Source: Timema cristinae
Taxonomy: Eukaryota > Arthropoda > Insecta > Phasmatodea > Timematidae
Direction: 5' to 3'
Length of the DNA: 64,000 nucleotides
Assembly: GCA_039000515.1 (NCBI GenBank)
Contig: JBCFYV010011135.1
Location: 4,620,284-4,684,283 of the forward strand
Position 1 is the stretch's first letter; each line of letters opens with the position of its first letter. Below the pieces are notes generated by a model, which was given only the letters and a program-made list of their open reading frames with translations, did not search any database and was not told the DNA's origin. The translations under genes were made by a program, and so were the position numbers. Positions 63,701 through 64,000 of this stretch are shown here, one piece after another.

Positions 63701-64000
63701 CTTTGCTATTCTATAACAAATTAGCGTATTAATTGGTGCACATGCAAATAATCCATAACAGGTAGTTAGATGGTTGTGGAAAATTAACCTAATGATTTCA
63801 ATATTTAGATACAAATTTAAAAAATAAAGTTATAAGTACCTAATTAATCTATGTACATGAATGTAAGTACCTAATTATTTTATGTATATGAATGTAAACC
63901 ACGATTTAATATACAAGAGCAGCATTACTAGCAACTTGAAATAGTAATGTTCTTATTTCTTATAAACAACTCGCACTGTCTAAATTTGTAAGAAGATTGG
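63701..64000. other. AT-rich non-coding end of the window
   Basis: A short tandem duplication TAAGTACCTAATTA lies near 63832 and 63864. Nothing else was seen. Confidence 0.45.

Overview
The window is eukaryotic and almost certainly from an arthropod, most likely an insect. The evidence is small phase-consistent exons separated by long AT-rich introns, an axonemal dynein heavy-chain gene, tRNA-derived SINEs with (AAT)n tails, and a dense mixture of hAT, piggyBac-like, Mutator-like, Gypsy and Maverick/Polinton elements. The species cannot be named from sequence alone. No rRNA, CRISPR array or standard tRNA gene was seen.

Layout. At 53-320 there is a SINE with an 11-bp target-site duplication (TSD). 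Four plus-strand exons of an axonemal dynein heavy chain (linker/tail region) lie between 2193 and 11026. The first exon is preceded by two extra 108-bp copies of its own 5' part, and a piggyBac-type MITE (3536-4685) sits in the first intron. From 11 to 23 kb the sequence is repeats: a 103-bp tandem array, a SINE, a diverged Gypsy LTR carrying a foldback MITE, a 100-N assembly gap, a satellite of about 100 copies of a 38-bp monomer, and a small hAT element with perfect 8-bp TSDs that keeps only the C-terminal part of its transposase. From 23 to 31 kb the sequence is AT-rich, with three or more SINEs and no convincing genes.

From 31336 to 38975 lies a nearly full-length Gypsy LTR retrotransposon. 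Its two 1.05-kb LTRs appear to differ by one base. It encodes a gag with two N-terminal PHD-like fingers and a pol broken once by a frameshift. Directly downstream (39095-45181) is a seven-exon gene for a Mutator-like transposase domain fused to a YqaJ/lambda-exonuclease-like nuclease. It has one in-frame stop and two frameshifts, and one exon appears duplicated.

From 45916 to 60330 is a Maverick/Polinton with long terminal inverted repeats and a perfect 6-bp TSD (TATAGT). It is inserted into a decayed hAT transposase whose halves flank it (45425-45915 and 60331-61302). Its right arm encodes, on the minus strand, a protein-primed-type DNA polymerase B with predicted 5' introns. Next comes a tightly packed block: packaging-type ATPase, a small basic protein with a hydrophobic tail, a 215-residue protein and a retroviral-type integrase with a chromodomain. 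Its left arm carries three small plus-strand genes that seem to share a C-terminal module joined to different N-termini. PolB and integrase carry several nonsense and frameshift lesions, and no capsid or protease gene was found. This copy therefore looks like a recent but defective insertion. The last 2.7 kb holds tandem repeats, one possible terminal exon and a diverged SINE.
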